Source: CAVPXC01 sp963709505
GTDB lineage: Bacteria; Chloroflexota; Anaerolineae; JAAEKA01
Direction of reading: 5' to 3'
NCBI GenBank assembly: GCA_963709505.1
Contig: CAVPXC010000015.1
Coordinates: 62,001 to 126,000, forward strand
Length of the DNA: 64,000 bases
The translations under genes were made by a program, and so were the position numbers. The notes under the pieces were generated by a model. The model made no database searches and was not told the DNA's origin. It saw nothing but the letters and a program-made list of their open reading frames with translations. Below, piece by piece: positions 39,333 through 50,656 of the stretch; within the stretch, counting starts at the first letter, position 1; each line of letters starts with the position of its first letter.

Positions 39333-40388
39333 GTGACCAGCCAATCTGATAGTGAGAGTCAGGCCAGCGAGCAACGGTATCGCCATCTGTTCGAGCACAT
39401 GCCGATCTGCATCTTCGTGGCTGACCTGACTGTGACCCCGCCGATCTTCTTAGAGGCCAATCGGCGGGCGGAGCTGGTCTACGGCTACACGGCTGCCGAG
39501 CTGGTAGGGATGTTCGCCGCCCAATTGGTGCCTGAAGATGCCAGGCCAGCCGTCCTGACCATCGTGCAGCAGGTTCAGAAAGGTCAAACCGTGACGGCCG
39601 AGACCACCAACCGGCGTCGTGACGGCACGTGCTTTCCCGTACGCATCGTCGCCGCGCCCGATCCGACTGACGCCAGCCACATGATCGTCACGGTTGAAGA
39701 CATCACCGCCGAAAAACAGCGCCGCAGCGAGGCGGAGGCCATCGACGCCGAACGCCGCCGCATCGCCCACGAGATCCACGACGGCGTGGCGCAAAGCCTG
39801 GCCGGGCTGCGCTTCAAGTCAGCGCTGTGGTCTCATCTGGCCGATGCGGCCCCTCCCGGCATGCGCGCCGCGCTAGACGAGTTGCAGGCCGCGCTCATCG
39901 CCGCAATCGTCGACCTCCGCCGCGCCATTTTTGCGTTGCGCCCGGTGGATCTGGACGCGTTGGGCTTCTTTCCGGCGCTGGCGCAACTGGTCAGCGACTT
40001 CGGCGATCAGAACCATCTGAGTGCGCGTCTAGAGATGGCTGGACCGCAAGACGCCCTGCCTGCGGTCTACGAATTGCCGCTGTTTCGCATCATTCAGGAA
40101 AGCTTGAACAACATCGGCCAGCACGCCGCTGCGAGTTCGGCGCTGGTGCGCTTGACGATGGATGCGGCCGGCGGAGTCGTGGCCTCGGTGCGCGACGACG
40201 GCCGCGGCTTCGACCCCAGCCAGCTCGGCCCGACCGATCATCCCGGCCATTTCGGCCTGCGCCAGATGCGCGAGCGTATCCTGAGCCGGGGCGGCACGAT
40301 GGACATCCGCAGCGCGCTCGGCCTGGGGACGGAGCTGGTCATCAGCTTGCCGCCGGTCGCCAAGGAGGACAACCATGCCGCGGATTAG
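39333..40388 (+). CDS. PAS-domain histidine kinase, DesK/NarX class
   Basis: 351 aa, soluble, GTG start with ggaaggag upstream. A PAS domain (~15-130: 'RYRHLFEHMPICIFVADL', 'TVEDITAEKQRR') precedes the HisKA_3 segment 'RRRIAHEIHDGVAQSLAGLR' (phosphoacceptor His in HEIHDG) and HATPase_c ('FRIIQESLNNIGQHAAAS', 'VRDDGRGFD', 'HFGLRQMRERILSRGG'). It overlaps the regulator gene by 14 bases, so the two are translationally coupled and form a cognate pair. With no membrane segment, it likely senses a cytoplasmic signal. Confidence 0.92.
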   Translation: MTSQSDSESQASEQRYRHLFEHMPICIFVADLTVTPPIFLEANRRAELVYGYTAAELVGMFAAQLVPEDARPAVLTIVQQVQKGQTVTAETTNRRRDGTCFPVRIVAAPDPTDASHMIVTVEDITAEKQRRSEAEAIDAERRRIAHEIHDGVAQSLAGLRFKSALWSHLADAAPPGMRAALDELQAALIAAIVDLRRAIFALRPVDLDALGFFPALAQLVSDFGDQNHLSARLEMAGPQDALPAVYELPLFRIIQESLNNIGQHAAASSALVRLTMDAAGGVVASVRDDGRGFDPSQLGPTDHPGHFGLRQMRERILSRGGTMDIRSALGLGTELVISLPPVAKEDNHAAD

Positions 40389-41034
40389 GATCCTGATCGC
40401 CGACGACCACACCCTGGTGCGCCAGGGCTTGCGCCAACTTTGCGAGGGGATGGGCGGCTTTACAGTGGTGGCCGAAGCTGCGAACGGCGCCCAGGCGGTG
40501 ACGCTGGCGCACACGACGCAGCCGGACGTGATCCTGATGGACATCGTCATGCCCGACGTGGACGGCTTAGAGGCCATTCGCCAAATCGTACGTGAAACCC
40601 CAGCCACCCGCATCATCGCCCTGACCATGTATCGGGAGGAGCCGTACATGCTCGACGCCATCCGGGCGGGCGCGCGCGGCTATCTGCTCAAGACTGTGGA
40701 TGCCGCGGAACTAATCGCGGCCGTCGAGGCCGTCCATCGGGGCGACTACCTCATCGACCCCGTCATTGCCACGCGCGTGTTGAGCGAGTTGCACCTGACG
40801 GTATCACAACCGCCGGGGGACCAGCCGCTGACGGAAGGTGAAATGGCTGTCCTGCGCCTGGTCGCACGCGGCGTAGAGAATGAAGAGATCGCCCGCACGC
40901 TCAACCACTCCGTCTACACCGTGGCCAACCGGCTGCGCACCATCTACGAGAAGCTGCACGTGACCAACCGCACGCAGGCCGCGCTCTACGCCCTGCGCCA
41001 GGGCTGGGCCACGCTGGATAAACCGTCGGGGTAG
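40375..41034 (+). CDS. NarL/FixJ-family response regulator, partner of the PAS kinase
   Basis: 219 aa. The receiver has 'ILIADDHTLVRQGLRQL', the Asp in 'PDVILMDIVMPDVDG' and the Lys in 'GYLLKTVDAAEL'. The C-terminal LuxR-type HTH is 'LTEGEMAVLRLVARGVENEE' to 'HSVYTVANRLRTIYEKLHV'; the recognition helix differs from the usual TVKNH pattern. A tandem palindromic element begins 45 bases after the stop, and a related copy precedes the 42-58 kb cluster. These are reasonable targets for this regulator, but that is an inference from position. Confidence 0.92.
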   Translation: MPRIRILIADDHTLVRQGLRQLCEGMGGFTVVAEAANGAQAVTLAHTTQPDVILMDIVMPDVDGLEAIRQIVRETPATRIIALTMYREEPYMLDAIRAGARGYLLKTVDAAELIAAVEAVHRGDYLIDPVIATRVLSELHLTVSQPPGDQPLTEGEMAVLRLVARGVENEEIARTLNHSVYTVANRLRTIYEKLHVTNRTQAALYALRQGWATLDKPSG

Positions 41035-41079
41035 CACTGCCAGGTTTGCCTTCCTCGTTCCGTCCTGCTCGCCACCCCA

Positions 41080-41177
41080 ATTACAAATTATTGTAGATTA
41101 CAAATTATTGTAGCAAAACTGCCCCAAAAGTAGATTAATTTGTGTCTATCGCAATTCGGGGAATGGGGGTAAGCTTA
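41080..41177. promoter_or_regulatory. 80-base regulatory element, copy 1, with a tandem palindrome
   Basis: Two identical 17-base units (41080-41096, 41097-41113), each holding the dyad TACAA-ATTA-TTGTA. A conserved stretch follows (gcaaaactgcccc, aaaagtagat, aatt, tgtcta) to about 41177. It corresponds closely to 41849-41930. It lies upstream of the SRPBCC gene. The rest of 41178-41334 has an inverted repeat (41213-41221 / 41257-41265) and no gene. Confidence 0.65.
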
Positions 41178-41334
41178 GAGAGTCCGTTTGCATCATCGCC
41201 TGTCTACTCAACTTGCTGGCTCGCCAGCGGTGAACCCACCCGGCCCATGCGGCTGTAGCCAGCAAAGTCGGACGGGCTGACCCGCGGGGTGCAACGCCAT
41301 TCTGCATTTTCTTTGCGTTCTAAAAGGGGACAAA

Positions 41335-41760
41335 ATGACCCATGCTCACCGTATGATGACAATTCACGTCCCGGCCGACGCCATCTGGCAAGTGATCAGC
41401 GACTTCGGCGCGGCCGGCCAGTACCTGGCCGGGGTCGTCGACTGCACGGTGGAGGGTGAGGGCGTCGGCGCGCTGCGCACGCTGACCAGCGCCGATGGCA
41501 GTGCGATCGTCGAGCGTCTGGAAACGCTGGACGGAGCCAGCCAACGACTGAGCTATGCCCTGCTGACCGACACGCCCTTTAGCAACTGCCTGACGACCAT
41601 GGCGGTGCGTGACCTGGGTCGGAATCAAGCCGAGCTGGTGTGGACGGCGAACTTTGAGCCCGACTGGCTCCCGGAGAGCGAAGCCGTGGATCTGCTTGAA
41701 GGTGCGCTGGCGGAAAACTGCCTTGCGCTGAAGCAGTTCTTGGAGGCCGGCAGGAAATAA
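41335..41760 (+). CDS. SRPBCC-family (polyketide cyclase/dehydrase-like) protein
   Basis: 141 aa, with aaaagggg before the ATG. The helix-grip fold is clear: 'IHVPADAIWQVISDFGAAGQ' at the start, 'VDCTVEGEGVGALRTLT', 'IVERLETLDGASQRLSYALL' and a long C-terminal helix 'GALAENCLALKQFLEA'. Such proteins bind hydrophobic ligands or catalyse cyclisations; most are uncharacterised. It stands alone between the two copies of the regulatory element. Confidence 0.85.
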   Translation: MTHAHRMMTIHVPADAIWQVISDFGAAGQYLAGVVDCTVEGEGVGALRTLTSADGSAIVERLETLDGASQRLSYALLTDTPFSNCLTTMAVRDLGRNQAELVWTANFEPDWLPESEAVDLLEGALAENCLALKQFLEAGRK

Positions 41761-41848
41761 CCGACCCCCTGGGTGGCTGGTCTACGCTGGACGAGCCACC
41801 GCGGTAGCGCCGCCCGGCGATTGCCTTTCTAGCACCGTTTACCACCCG

Positions 41849-41930
41849 ATTACAAAATATTGTAGCAAAACTGCCCGAAAAGTAGATCAATTCTTGTCTA
41901 GCGCCAGGCGGGGGATGGGTGTATCATTGA
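41849..41930. promoter_or_regulatory. 80-base regulatory element, copy 2, upstream of the large-gene cluster
   Basis: Holds a single dyad unit (41849-41865) with the same flanking order as copy 1: gcaaaactgccc, then aaaagtagat, aatt and tgtcta. It ends about 98 bases before the first start codon of the cluster. Conservation over ~80 bases in two intergenic regions suggests shared control; no clear -35/-10 pair could be fixed. Confidence 0.65.
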
Positions 41931-42027
41931 GATCGCAACTTAACTTGTCCAAAGCGGCTTGAGAAAGCAGCGCGAACATGAATGGCGACTCGTTTTGGAC
42001 CAAACGTATGAGCAAAAGGCTTGCGCA

Positions 42028-44245
42028 ATGACCAAACCGCTTGAAATCCTGCAGAACCGCTGGAAGCGTGCTCGGAGTAGCGGTTCCCTGGTGGAAATCC
42101 TCGTCAGTCGATGTCTGGTTTCCGCGACCGCTCGCGACACGTTGGACGCCAACCAGAAGAACCAGCCGTATGGCGTGGTCACGCCGACAGAGTTGATGAA
42201 GGCGTTCGCCATTTCGGGCATGGATTACGAGGGTCAGGCGACCACGGGCTACATCGCCGCTGGGTTCAACGCGGGAGGTGGGGATGAGTTTGGTTCCGAT
42301 CCCGGGAATCAAGTTCGGACCCACTTTCAATGCGAATGGGCAGCAACTGACCAACAATCTGTTGCTCATACAGTGTCTTCCATCTGAGATTCTCTCCGAT
42401 GGAAAAGTAGGGGTTGCCGCCAGCGGAGATTTACCTCCCATCGACAAAGGTACTGGAAAGGGTTCGCCGAAAGAAGTCCCCATCTATTCGAACCCGTACA
42501 AAGTTCAACTACTGATGCAAACAGGTACGTGGTGGGAGGGGCAGATCACCATTGGGCTTGCGGCGGGGATCGGCGTTGGAATTGTTTTGCCGCAACGACC
42601 GACCCCGCCGACCGATCAGCGGCGGAAGGAAGCCGAAGCACTTGGCCTGGGTATTAGTTTGATTGCCGAGGCGGAGATCGGGCTCAAGGGTCAGCTAATG
42701 CAGCTCGAGGCCTTTGGTTTGTCCGAGTATAGGACGCTGTTTGATAATGAACTGCTAAAAGTGTTCGGACGTATCCTGACGAAGATAGACGAGAAAAAAA
42801 TGGTCCAGCAGGCGTTGCGATTTGTTAACAGCAAATTCCCCAAAGACAATCCGGAAGAAAAGGAAGTCTGGAGAACGGCATTCGAACCTGGATCGCGCAC
42901 GCCTGTACCAAGTGATGAATACGGTTGTTCTCTGGAGGATGCCGGCATCATCATCAAAAACGCCACTCGTAAGGCACAGGTAGAATACCGTACGACATAT
43001 CCCGGTTACAAAGAGCAGAAGGAGAAGTGCAAGGACTTCTTGCTTCAACTGGATCGTTATAGAACTGCGCTGAACAAACCGCCAGACTTTACCAAGATTA
43101 GGGTCGATGGAAATGGCCCTCGAAACAACTTCCTCCGCTTATGGGGATATGGCGGCAAAGGAGACCTGGGTTTCAAGGCGGGGGTCATTGTGGGCGTGTC
43201 TCTGGTCGATGCAAGCACGGCGGCCGAAGGACGGCTAGCAGCAACGAACTTCAGGTTGCAGACACAAACCCAGAAAATGATTCAGACGCAGGAGACCACA
43301 ATCCAGTATCGGCAGGTGACCCTGACCGCCGAGGTAACCGGCGCCGCGTTGCAGGCGCTTGAGGTTGCAGCCAACAAACTAGCCAGCTCACAGACCAAAC
43401 TAGAAACGGGCGCGACGAAGGTGTACAACTCGCTTGTCTATCGCTCAGCGTTAGTACGTTGGCTAAATCCTGTCAGCCAATCCGATAATCAGGTGCTGGC
43501 ACTGCGGGGAACTGGGATCTGTTTCGGAGTCTCCATTCCTGTGGGTTCCCTGGTTGAGTTGGCACAGAAGACAAACGATGATTTTGAAAAGGATGAACTA
43601 GCGAAATCTCTGGCCGTCCAGTTGTGCGTCAACGTGAAGCAGTTGCAGGAGTGCTTGGTCACCTCGTGGTTTTCCGATCCGGAACTCACGGTGGAGAACT
43701 GCCTGGAGTACTTCCCCACCGACGCAGTGCTGCTGGAGTCGGGCTTCGCTCTGACCGTGAACAACCAGAAATTCAATCTGGCGCGCGGGTCCAACGTTAT
43801 CGGTAACCTGTTGAGGCGAGATCCCATCACGCTGCAAGATGACCTTCTGGGTTCTCTGGATAACATACGAACAACTCAAAAGACTATGGAGCTGCAGTCC
43901 ATCCACGTCCGTTTCCGCATTGCCGACTTGCGGAGCAACACGTCAACGTTGTTCATGCTAGGGATCCCGGGCACCAAGATCGGGATTACCCTCCGTGGGG
44001 TAACCGAGGCGGGCGCTGAAGGGATCGTCGATTTGTACACACACTGGTTTGGTAAGGATCGAACCATCTACAACGAGCGGCCAGTAGAGGTTGCGGTCAG
44101 TCGCAAGCCGTCCCCCCAACCAGCAGCGCCTCTTCCGCGCTCGGTGGGCGAGCTGATAGAACAGCAAAAACCGCTACGGTTAGCAAACCGGCGCCGAGCA
44201 ACATCCACTTTGCCGATGCGTATAAAGGCGCGGTGCCGCCTGTGA
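42028..44245 (+). CDS. Cluster protein A, large protein of unknown function, frameshifted
   Basis: If the frames meeting near 42280 are joined the product is ~738 aa. The N-terminal part ('MTKPLEILQNRWKRAR', 'YGVVTPTELMKAFAISGMDY') leads into 'MSLVPIPGIKFGPTFNAN' in another frame. A separate gene starting at ATG 42284, with ggaggtg upstream, is possible. The body has Gly-rich hydrophobic stretches ('GQITIGLAAGIGVGIVLP', 'GFKAGVIVGVSLVDAS'), a central coiled-coil-like, Gln/Thr-rich helix near 43260-43420, and no signal peptide. I do not recognise a family. It is the first gene of a six-gene co-directional run. Confidence 0.6.
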
Positions 44246-44271
44246 TTCTCCTTCATCAGTAGGTTGGGACC

Positions 44272-47200
44272 ATGTACGACGAAACACAAATAATCCAACA
44301 CTTGGACCCTGACGGTAAGCACGGGCTGACTCCACCAACGACGATGGGGCGACGGTGTTCTCGTTGCCTCCAGAGGGAATCGCGCTGCGCTCGCTGGCCG
44401 ACTTACTGACGAGCGCCCTCGGATTCCCGGACGCCGTTTCCGCCATTCCGCCGGACTTGCTGCCGGCAAGCGTGGTGCTGCGGCAGATCGAAATCCATCC
44501 GGCCAAAAACAACTTCCTGTTGGTGCTTGCCTGGCAGACCTCGTGGGAGCTGATCCCCAGCGCGGTCCGCGTCGACACCCCGACCATCACGCTGATCGGC
44601 ACGCCGGACGGTTGTTTCGGGCAATTGGATGCTGTCGTCACCCTCGGCGATCTTCCGTTTGTTATTTCGGTCAACGTCCCATCTTTTCCGCCTCCGCCCA
44701 GCTAGCCCCCTGCCTGGACGCGCAGGGCATGAACTTGGAGGGAAAGGAGAATGCCTATCCGGTCGGCCCGTTGCTTTCGCATTTCGGTCTTGATTTCCCT
44801 GCGATTGAGAAGTTGAAGCTGGCGGATGCGGGCCTGGAGCTGGACCCGCAGGGCTCGAGCTTCGTGGCCTACCTGACACTCGACGAAGTCCTGGAAGTTG
44901 GGAGTTTCAAGATCGAGACCCTCAGCGGTTACGTGCGCTATGTGGGTGGCGACAGCGGGATAGTCGAAGGGAGTCTGGGTGGGACGATCACTCTAACGCT
45001 CGGCGACAACGACTACACGCTTGAACTCACAGCAGAGCGCCGAGGGGGGGCTGAGGGCGGCTGGTTGTTCGACGGGTCGCTGACGTTCTCAGATGACGAT
45101 GTCGAGACCACGCCTCCCGGTAGTGCCAAAGTCAAGCCGACGCTCACCCATCTGGTGGAAGGCATCAAGAAGGACAGCACGGCCCCCACCGGTTTGGGCG
45201 GGATCCTATTGGGCGGGTTCTCGGTCTCGTACGACACTGCGACGCACAACTTCGTCTTCACCGCGGAAGGAGACTTCCCGATCGGCGGCGCTGCCACGGC
45301 CCAAATCAGCGTTGACGTGCATGTGACCACGCTCCCCGACAACCAGAGCGACATCCGCTTCGAGGGGCGGCTGACGATCGACAATCTGGAGTTCGACCTG
45401 TTGTTTGACAAGGATCCGCAGGGCACCTGCTTCGCCGCCCAGTTCCGCAATCCGGGCGGCCAGATGGTCACACTCGCGGACCTGATCACTGCGGCCGGCG
45501 ACAATTCTAACGATGTCCCTGACCTGTCCTTCAACCTGAAAGAAGCCGTGTTCGGCCACCAGTCAGTGGGTACACAGGGTAGCAATTTGTTTGCCCTGGA
45601 CATGGACGTGGGTGTCGATCTGTCGGGCCTTGGCAACCTGCCGTTGATCGGCCAGGCGCTACCTCACGACCAGGCGCTCACCCTGGCCTTCCAAGCGTTG
45701 GCGGGCTCGAAATCAGAACTCGGGTCAGATCATAGACTGGTCGAAGCTGGCCGGTCTCGTTCCCGACGCGCATGTGCCGGCCGATTTCCCGGGCGGATTC
45801 CAATTGCACACGACGCTACAAATGGGTGACCTGACCCACGCGCTGGACCTGGGGATCGACGCCAATAGCACGAAAGACGTTGACCGGGCGACACTAGGTT
45901 CTCCGGCTGGTCTGCCGCCGGTCAACAGTCCTCCCGCCGATCCGGCTGCCGCCGTGGCCGCAAATCCGAACCAGAACCAGAATGTGAAGTGGGTCGATCT
46001 GCAGAGCATTTCGGGCCTTTGTTGGTACAGCGTATCGGCGTGGGCTACTCGAGTCCAAAGATCGATGTCTTGCTGGACGCTGCGCTCGCCATCGGCCCGC
46101 TCTCGCTGGCGCTGGACGGCCTGGGGGCCGAGTATGACCTGACTGCCAAGACCCTGGCGTTCACCCTACACGGCGCGGCGCTGGCATTCAGCCGGCCACC
46201 CTTGGAGATCAGCGGGGCCTTGCTGCGGATGGGTAACGACTTCGCGGGCGAGGCGACGTTGCCGCGGAGAATTTCACCATCACGGCGTTGGGAATGCTCG
46301 GCGACGTACAAGGCCACCCGTCGTTGTTCATTTACGCCGCCCTGAATCGTCCGCTGGGCGGGCCGGCTTTCTTCTTCGTGGAGGGCCTGGCCGCCGGCTT
46401 TGGTGTGAATCGGCGGCTGATCATGCCGCCGATCCAGGAGATTCACAACTTTCCCCTGGTCACGGCGGCGATCGGTGGGGAAGCGCCGCCAGCGGTGGGA
46501 GGTGATCAGGGCAACGCGCCGAACCTGGCGGACCTGATCAGGCAGCGCCTGCAGGCGTTGGAGGAGTACGTCCCGCCGCAGTTGGGTGAGTATTTCCTCG
46601 CGATAGGAGTGAAGTTCAATAGTTTCAAGATCGTCGATTGTTTCGCCCTGCTGGCTCTGTCGGTGGGCAACGAGTTCGAGCTGGACGTGCTGGGCGTAGC
46701 CACACTCACTCAGCCGCCACTGCCGCCGGGTGCGGCGGCAGACACGCCGGTCATTGCCAAGGCGCGGTTGGAGTTCATGGTTCGGTATGCGCCAGCCGAA
46801 GGTCTGTTGGCGGCCCAGGCCCAGTTGACCCCCGAGTCCTATGTTTACCATCCATTGTGCCATTTGCAGGGTGGGTTCGCCTTTTACAACTGGTTTTCCG
46901 GCGCACACGCCGGGGATTTTGTCACAACGCTGGGTGGGTATCACCCGCAGTTTCAGCCGCCAACGCACTATCCGGTCGTTCCGCGGCTGGGCTTTAACTG
47001 GCAGGTCAACTCGGAAGTCCTAATCAAAGGCGAGGCCTATTTCGCCATGACGCCGCATGCCATCATGGCCGGCGGCAGCCTGAACGCCACTTACGACAGC
47101 GGCGACATTCATGCCTGGTTTGTGCTCGGCGCCGACTTCCTGATGACCTGGAAGCCCTTCCACTACACCGCCTCGGCCGCGGTGGAAATCGGCGCGTCGG

Positions 47201-48207
47201 TGACGGTCCACTGCTTCGGGACCCACACACTCACCATCAGCGCCGGCGCCGATTTGCAGATCTGGGGTCCGCCGTTCGGCGGACGGGCAGAAGTGCATGT
47301 GAAGGTGCTAATCGTGCACGTCAGCTTTACCGTGCACTTTGGCGACGGTTCGCCCACGCCACCACCCAAGATCGGCTGGGACGAGTTCCAGAGGTCTTTC
47401 CTGCACCAGCCGGACAAAACGCCCGAAAAACTCTGCACCGCCTCCGTCCAGGGTGGCTTGATTCGCATGATGAAGGATGGAGACAACCAGCGTTGGATCG
47501 TGAATCCCAAGGAGTTGTGCCTGGTCACCAACTTGCTGATCCCATCCAGCCAGGTTGGGTTCAAGGACAACACAACGACTAGTGACTGGCCGACCCCACC
47601 GCCCGGTACCGCCCTGTTGTGCGGCGCGCCTGTGGCGGACGTGCCGAAACTGGGCATCGAACCCATGGGTGTCGAGCAATCTCAATTCGTTTCGCAGCAG
47701 CGGATTCGCGTGATATACGATAAAAAGTCCGATGCCTCGGGCGATTTCGTCTTCGTTCCAGTCTTCAAGCAAGTCCCAAACGCGTTGTGGAACCCGAACG
47801 CCAGCCCGACCAGCAGCCCCGGCCTGAACCAGCCGCAACTGACCCAGGCGTTGACAGGCTACCAGTTGCATCCGGCCAGGCCGGCGAAGCCGGGCGCAAC
47901 AAGTTTCATCCGCGACAATTCGTTGCAGTACAACGTCACGCCGCGAGATTTGGTGCCTGACGTCACCGTCCAGGTGAGCTACACAGATTCGCCACCGCCA
48001 CAGGACGGGCGGCAGCAGTTGCAAGATTCGTTGGCCGACACCGCGACCGTCGAGCAGCGTCGAAAACTACTCGACCAACTGGGATCTTTCCTGCGCGCGA
48101 CGTTCAATTCGGATTCGTTCCCGCGCCCGCCCGGCGTTACGTCATATGGTTCACTTGTTGACAGTTTCGTGCGCCCACCGCAAGTCATGGCAGCCCGGAT
48201 AACCTAA
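44272..48207 (+). CDS. Cluster protein B, DUF6603-type giant protein, about five frameshifts
   Basis: After correction ~1311 aa, starting at ATG 44272. Breaks lie near 44326, 44697, 45715, 46010 and 46265. The long beta-rich body contains repeated strand pairs ('GGILLGGFSVSYDTATHNFV', 'IRFEGRLTIDNLEFDLLF'). The C-terminal third carries the DUF6603 signature: 'LGADFLMTWKPFHYTASA', 'LTISAGADLQIWGPPFGGRA' and 'VSFTVHFGDGSPTPPP'. DUF6603 has no known function; its repetitive beta pattern suggests a large shell, solenoid or lipid-binding-like structure. There is no signal peptide. The final ~250 residues after the domain are Pro-rich and unrecognised. Confidence 0.7.
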
Positions 48208-48242
48208 CTGAACAACCCGCGCCGACAGGATGACAAACTATC

Positions 48243-50611
48243 ATGCTACCTCCACTCGCCACCGAACTGAATCCGAAAGATCAGATCCAATTCATCGCTT
48301 CTCACCGGCCGGGTTTGCTTGCCGGCGATTACACGCTGGATGTCGGCCAAGAAGTGACGATCACAGGGACACCGCACTGGTTTCCGCGCACCGGGCAGAA
48401 TTTCTCGGTTTTGGGAGAACGCTTTCAACTTCCTCCAGAGCAGATTCACGTTGCGTTTCCGCCGCCGGGCAGCCGCGGTGATTTCTGGCGGGATCTGCCC
48501 CATGTCATTCTGACGCGCAGCACATTGCCTTGGGAACGCACTGCGCTCGGGGGCTCGATCACTTAGCGAGAATGACCCACCCTGGCTGGCACTCATCGTG
48601 TTTCACGGCGCCGAAGCGCCGTCACCGGGCGAGACGGCGGATAACAAGCCGCTGGGACGAGGGATCGTTCCGTTAAGCTCCCTGCTGAGCCCAGTCTCGG
48701 GCGCGGGGTCTCAACATCGTTGGCCGGGAATTGAGATGGAGTCCGGACAACACAACGAGGATCAAGTCACGGTGATCGACGTGCCCTGGCAGCTACTCAA
48801 AGAGCAACTGCCGGTCTTCGACTATCAGACGCACTGCCGTGGCCGGCTGGCGTACCTGGACTCCCAGCCTTCATCCGAGGCCGAGTTCATAAAGACGCTC
48901 AGCGGAATCCTGAAGGGGCAGCAGCCCGCGGTCATGCTCTCCTCAGACGCCGCCGTCGAGGAACTGCAAAGCGACGCGGGAATCCGTAAGTGGCGCGTCC
49001 GCGACCGTTCCGCGCGCCAGGAATACGAGTTCTGGCAATCCGAGCCCGATCAGTGTGACTTCTACCGCGTGGCGGACGAAAACGCGGTCATCCTGGGCCG
49101 GCGCCTGCCCATGCCCGGCCAACGCAACGTGGTGCATCTCGTATCGCTCGAGGGGCGTTACTCCAATGTGGCAACATTCGATTTTCAGGACGCCGCCCCC
49201 ACCGACCTCATCCGCCTGGTCAGCTTGTACAACTGGGAGTTCTTTTGCGAAGACCCGACGAAAGACTTCAAGGGACTGCTGGAGAATCTGAACAAAGACC
49301 CCCAAGGCTCGGAAACGCCGTCCACATTTCGTCTGCCCGTGCCTCCCGCTCTCGTGCCTGATGCCGCGGCGAGCACGGACGAGAAGACCAAACTCCAGAT
49401 AGCGAGCCAAGACGCGGAAAAATTCCTGCGCGCGGGCTTCGTGCCCCTGGTGCATCGGTTCCGCCAGGGCAGCCACTCGGTCTCCTGGTATCACGGTCCG
49501 CTGGTCCCAGGGGAGTTGGGGGGCACGCACACGGACCCAGATACGAAACAAAGCACCCCCGGGACCGTGACACCCTGCGCTTCCGCCGCCGACGAGCTGC
49601 TCATTTATGACAAAGATCGCGGGATGTTCGACGCGTCCTACGCAGCGGCTTGGGAATTGGGGCGCATGCTCACCCTCCGGAACCTGCGCGTGGCGACTTC
49701 GCTGTATCACTGGAAGCGGGACCATGTACAGTCGCTCAACGCTGCCCGCTATCTTATGGACTACGGTTTTGAATTGCCTGTCAACGCGGGCCAGAACGCT
49801 TCGAAATCTATCGTGGCCAGACGAGGTCGGTCAATGGCTGAACGAGCTGACGCTGCTGCGGCATGTGCCCTTCCCCTATCTGGTTCCTGACGAGCGGCTT
49901 CTGCCCCTGGAGTCCCTGCGGTTCTTCACGCTGGACCGCACCTGGCTGGAATGCCTGCGCGACGGCGCCTACAGCATCGGCCGCGTGTCGTCGGCCGATG
50001 CGGACCGGGATCAGGGCACCAAGCCGCTGGCTTTGCAGCAGCCCATCCCTACAATCAGTGGTTTTCTGCTGCGCAGCGAAGTCGTCTCTGGTTTCTGGCC
50101 GAGCCTGCGGGTTAGGGCTTACGCAAACGCGGTTCCCGCTGGGAACCAAAACCTGACCAAAGATAAGCTCGGCGAAACAGACTATCCGCCTCTGACGCTC
50201 ATGCGGATGGATCGTCTGTCAAAAAACGTGATGATCTGCCTGTATGTCGATAAGCCGCCAGGCGGCGATTACGGCCTCGGCGTCATGCAGATGGTTGACT
50301 TTTTTCTCAAACCCGAGATGCTGCACTTTGGGTTTGAGGAGAAGGACAATGTGCCTCCCAAGTTCGACCCCGCTGCTGACGGGGCTCCAGAGCAATACCT
50401 GATCAAGAAGCGACGCGACGCAAAGGGCATGGAGACCGAGCTAGACCCCGCTCCGCTTGACAGCATCCCGCCCGATACGATCGTCGTGAGCGACAAACGC
50501 GTGGTGAACATGGCGGAACTGGCGAAGCGTCTGCAACCTGGCATTGACGCCTCGCAATTTGCCCTGAACATGATCGCCGGCACGGAGCTGGTGCGTTTTT
50601 GCCGGCGGTAG
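48243..50611 (+). CDS. Cluster protein C, unknown, two frameshifts
   Basis: About 788 aa when shifts near 48560 and 49810 are corrected. The N-terminus has a small beta-rich domain ('GDYTLDVGQEVTITGTPHWF') followed by 'VILTRSTLPWERTA' and, past the break, 'ENDPPWLALIVFHGAEA', then 'VTVIDVPWQLLKEQLP'. The middle ~600 residues hold 'SLYNWEFFCEDPTKDFKGLL', 'GFVPLVHRFRQGSHSVSWYH' and 'LTLRNLRVATSLYHWKRDHV'. The C-terminus ends with 'VVNMAELAKRLQPGIDASQF'. No catalytic motif, membrane segment or signal peptide is seen. I do not recognise a family. It begins 35 bases after protein B. Confidence 0.6.
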
Positions 50612-50656
50612 CCGACGACTGATGGACTCAACGTCACAACGAAAGGAATACACCCC

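Noticed and set aside
41213..41330. A riboswitch upstream of the SRPBCC gene
   Set aside because: There is a 9-bp inverted repeat and GC-rich leader, but no conserved cobalamin, c-di-GMP or other core could be matched.
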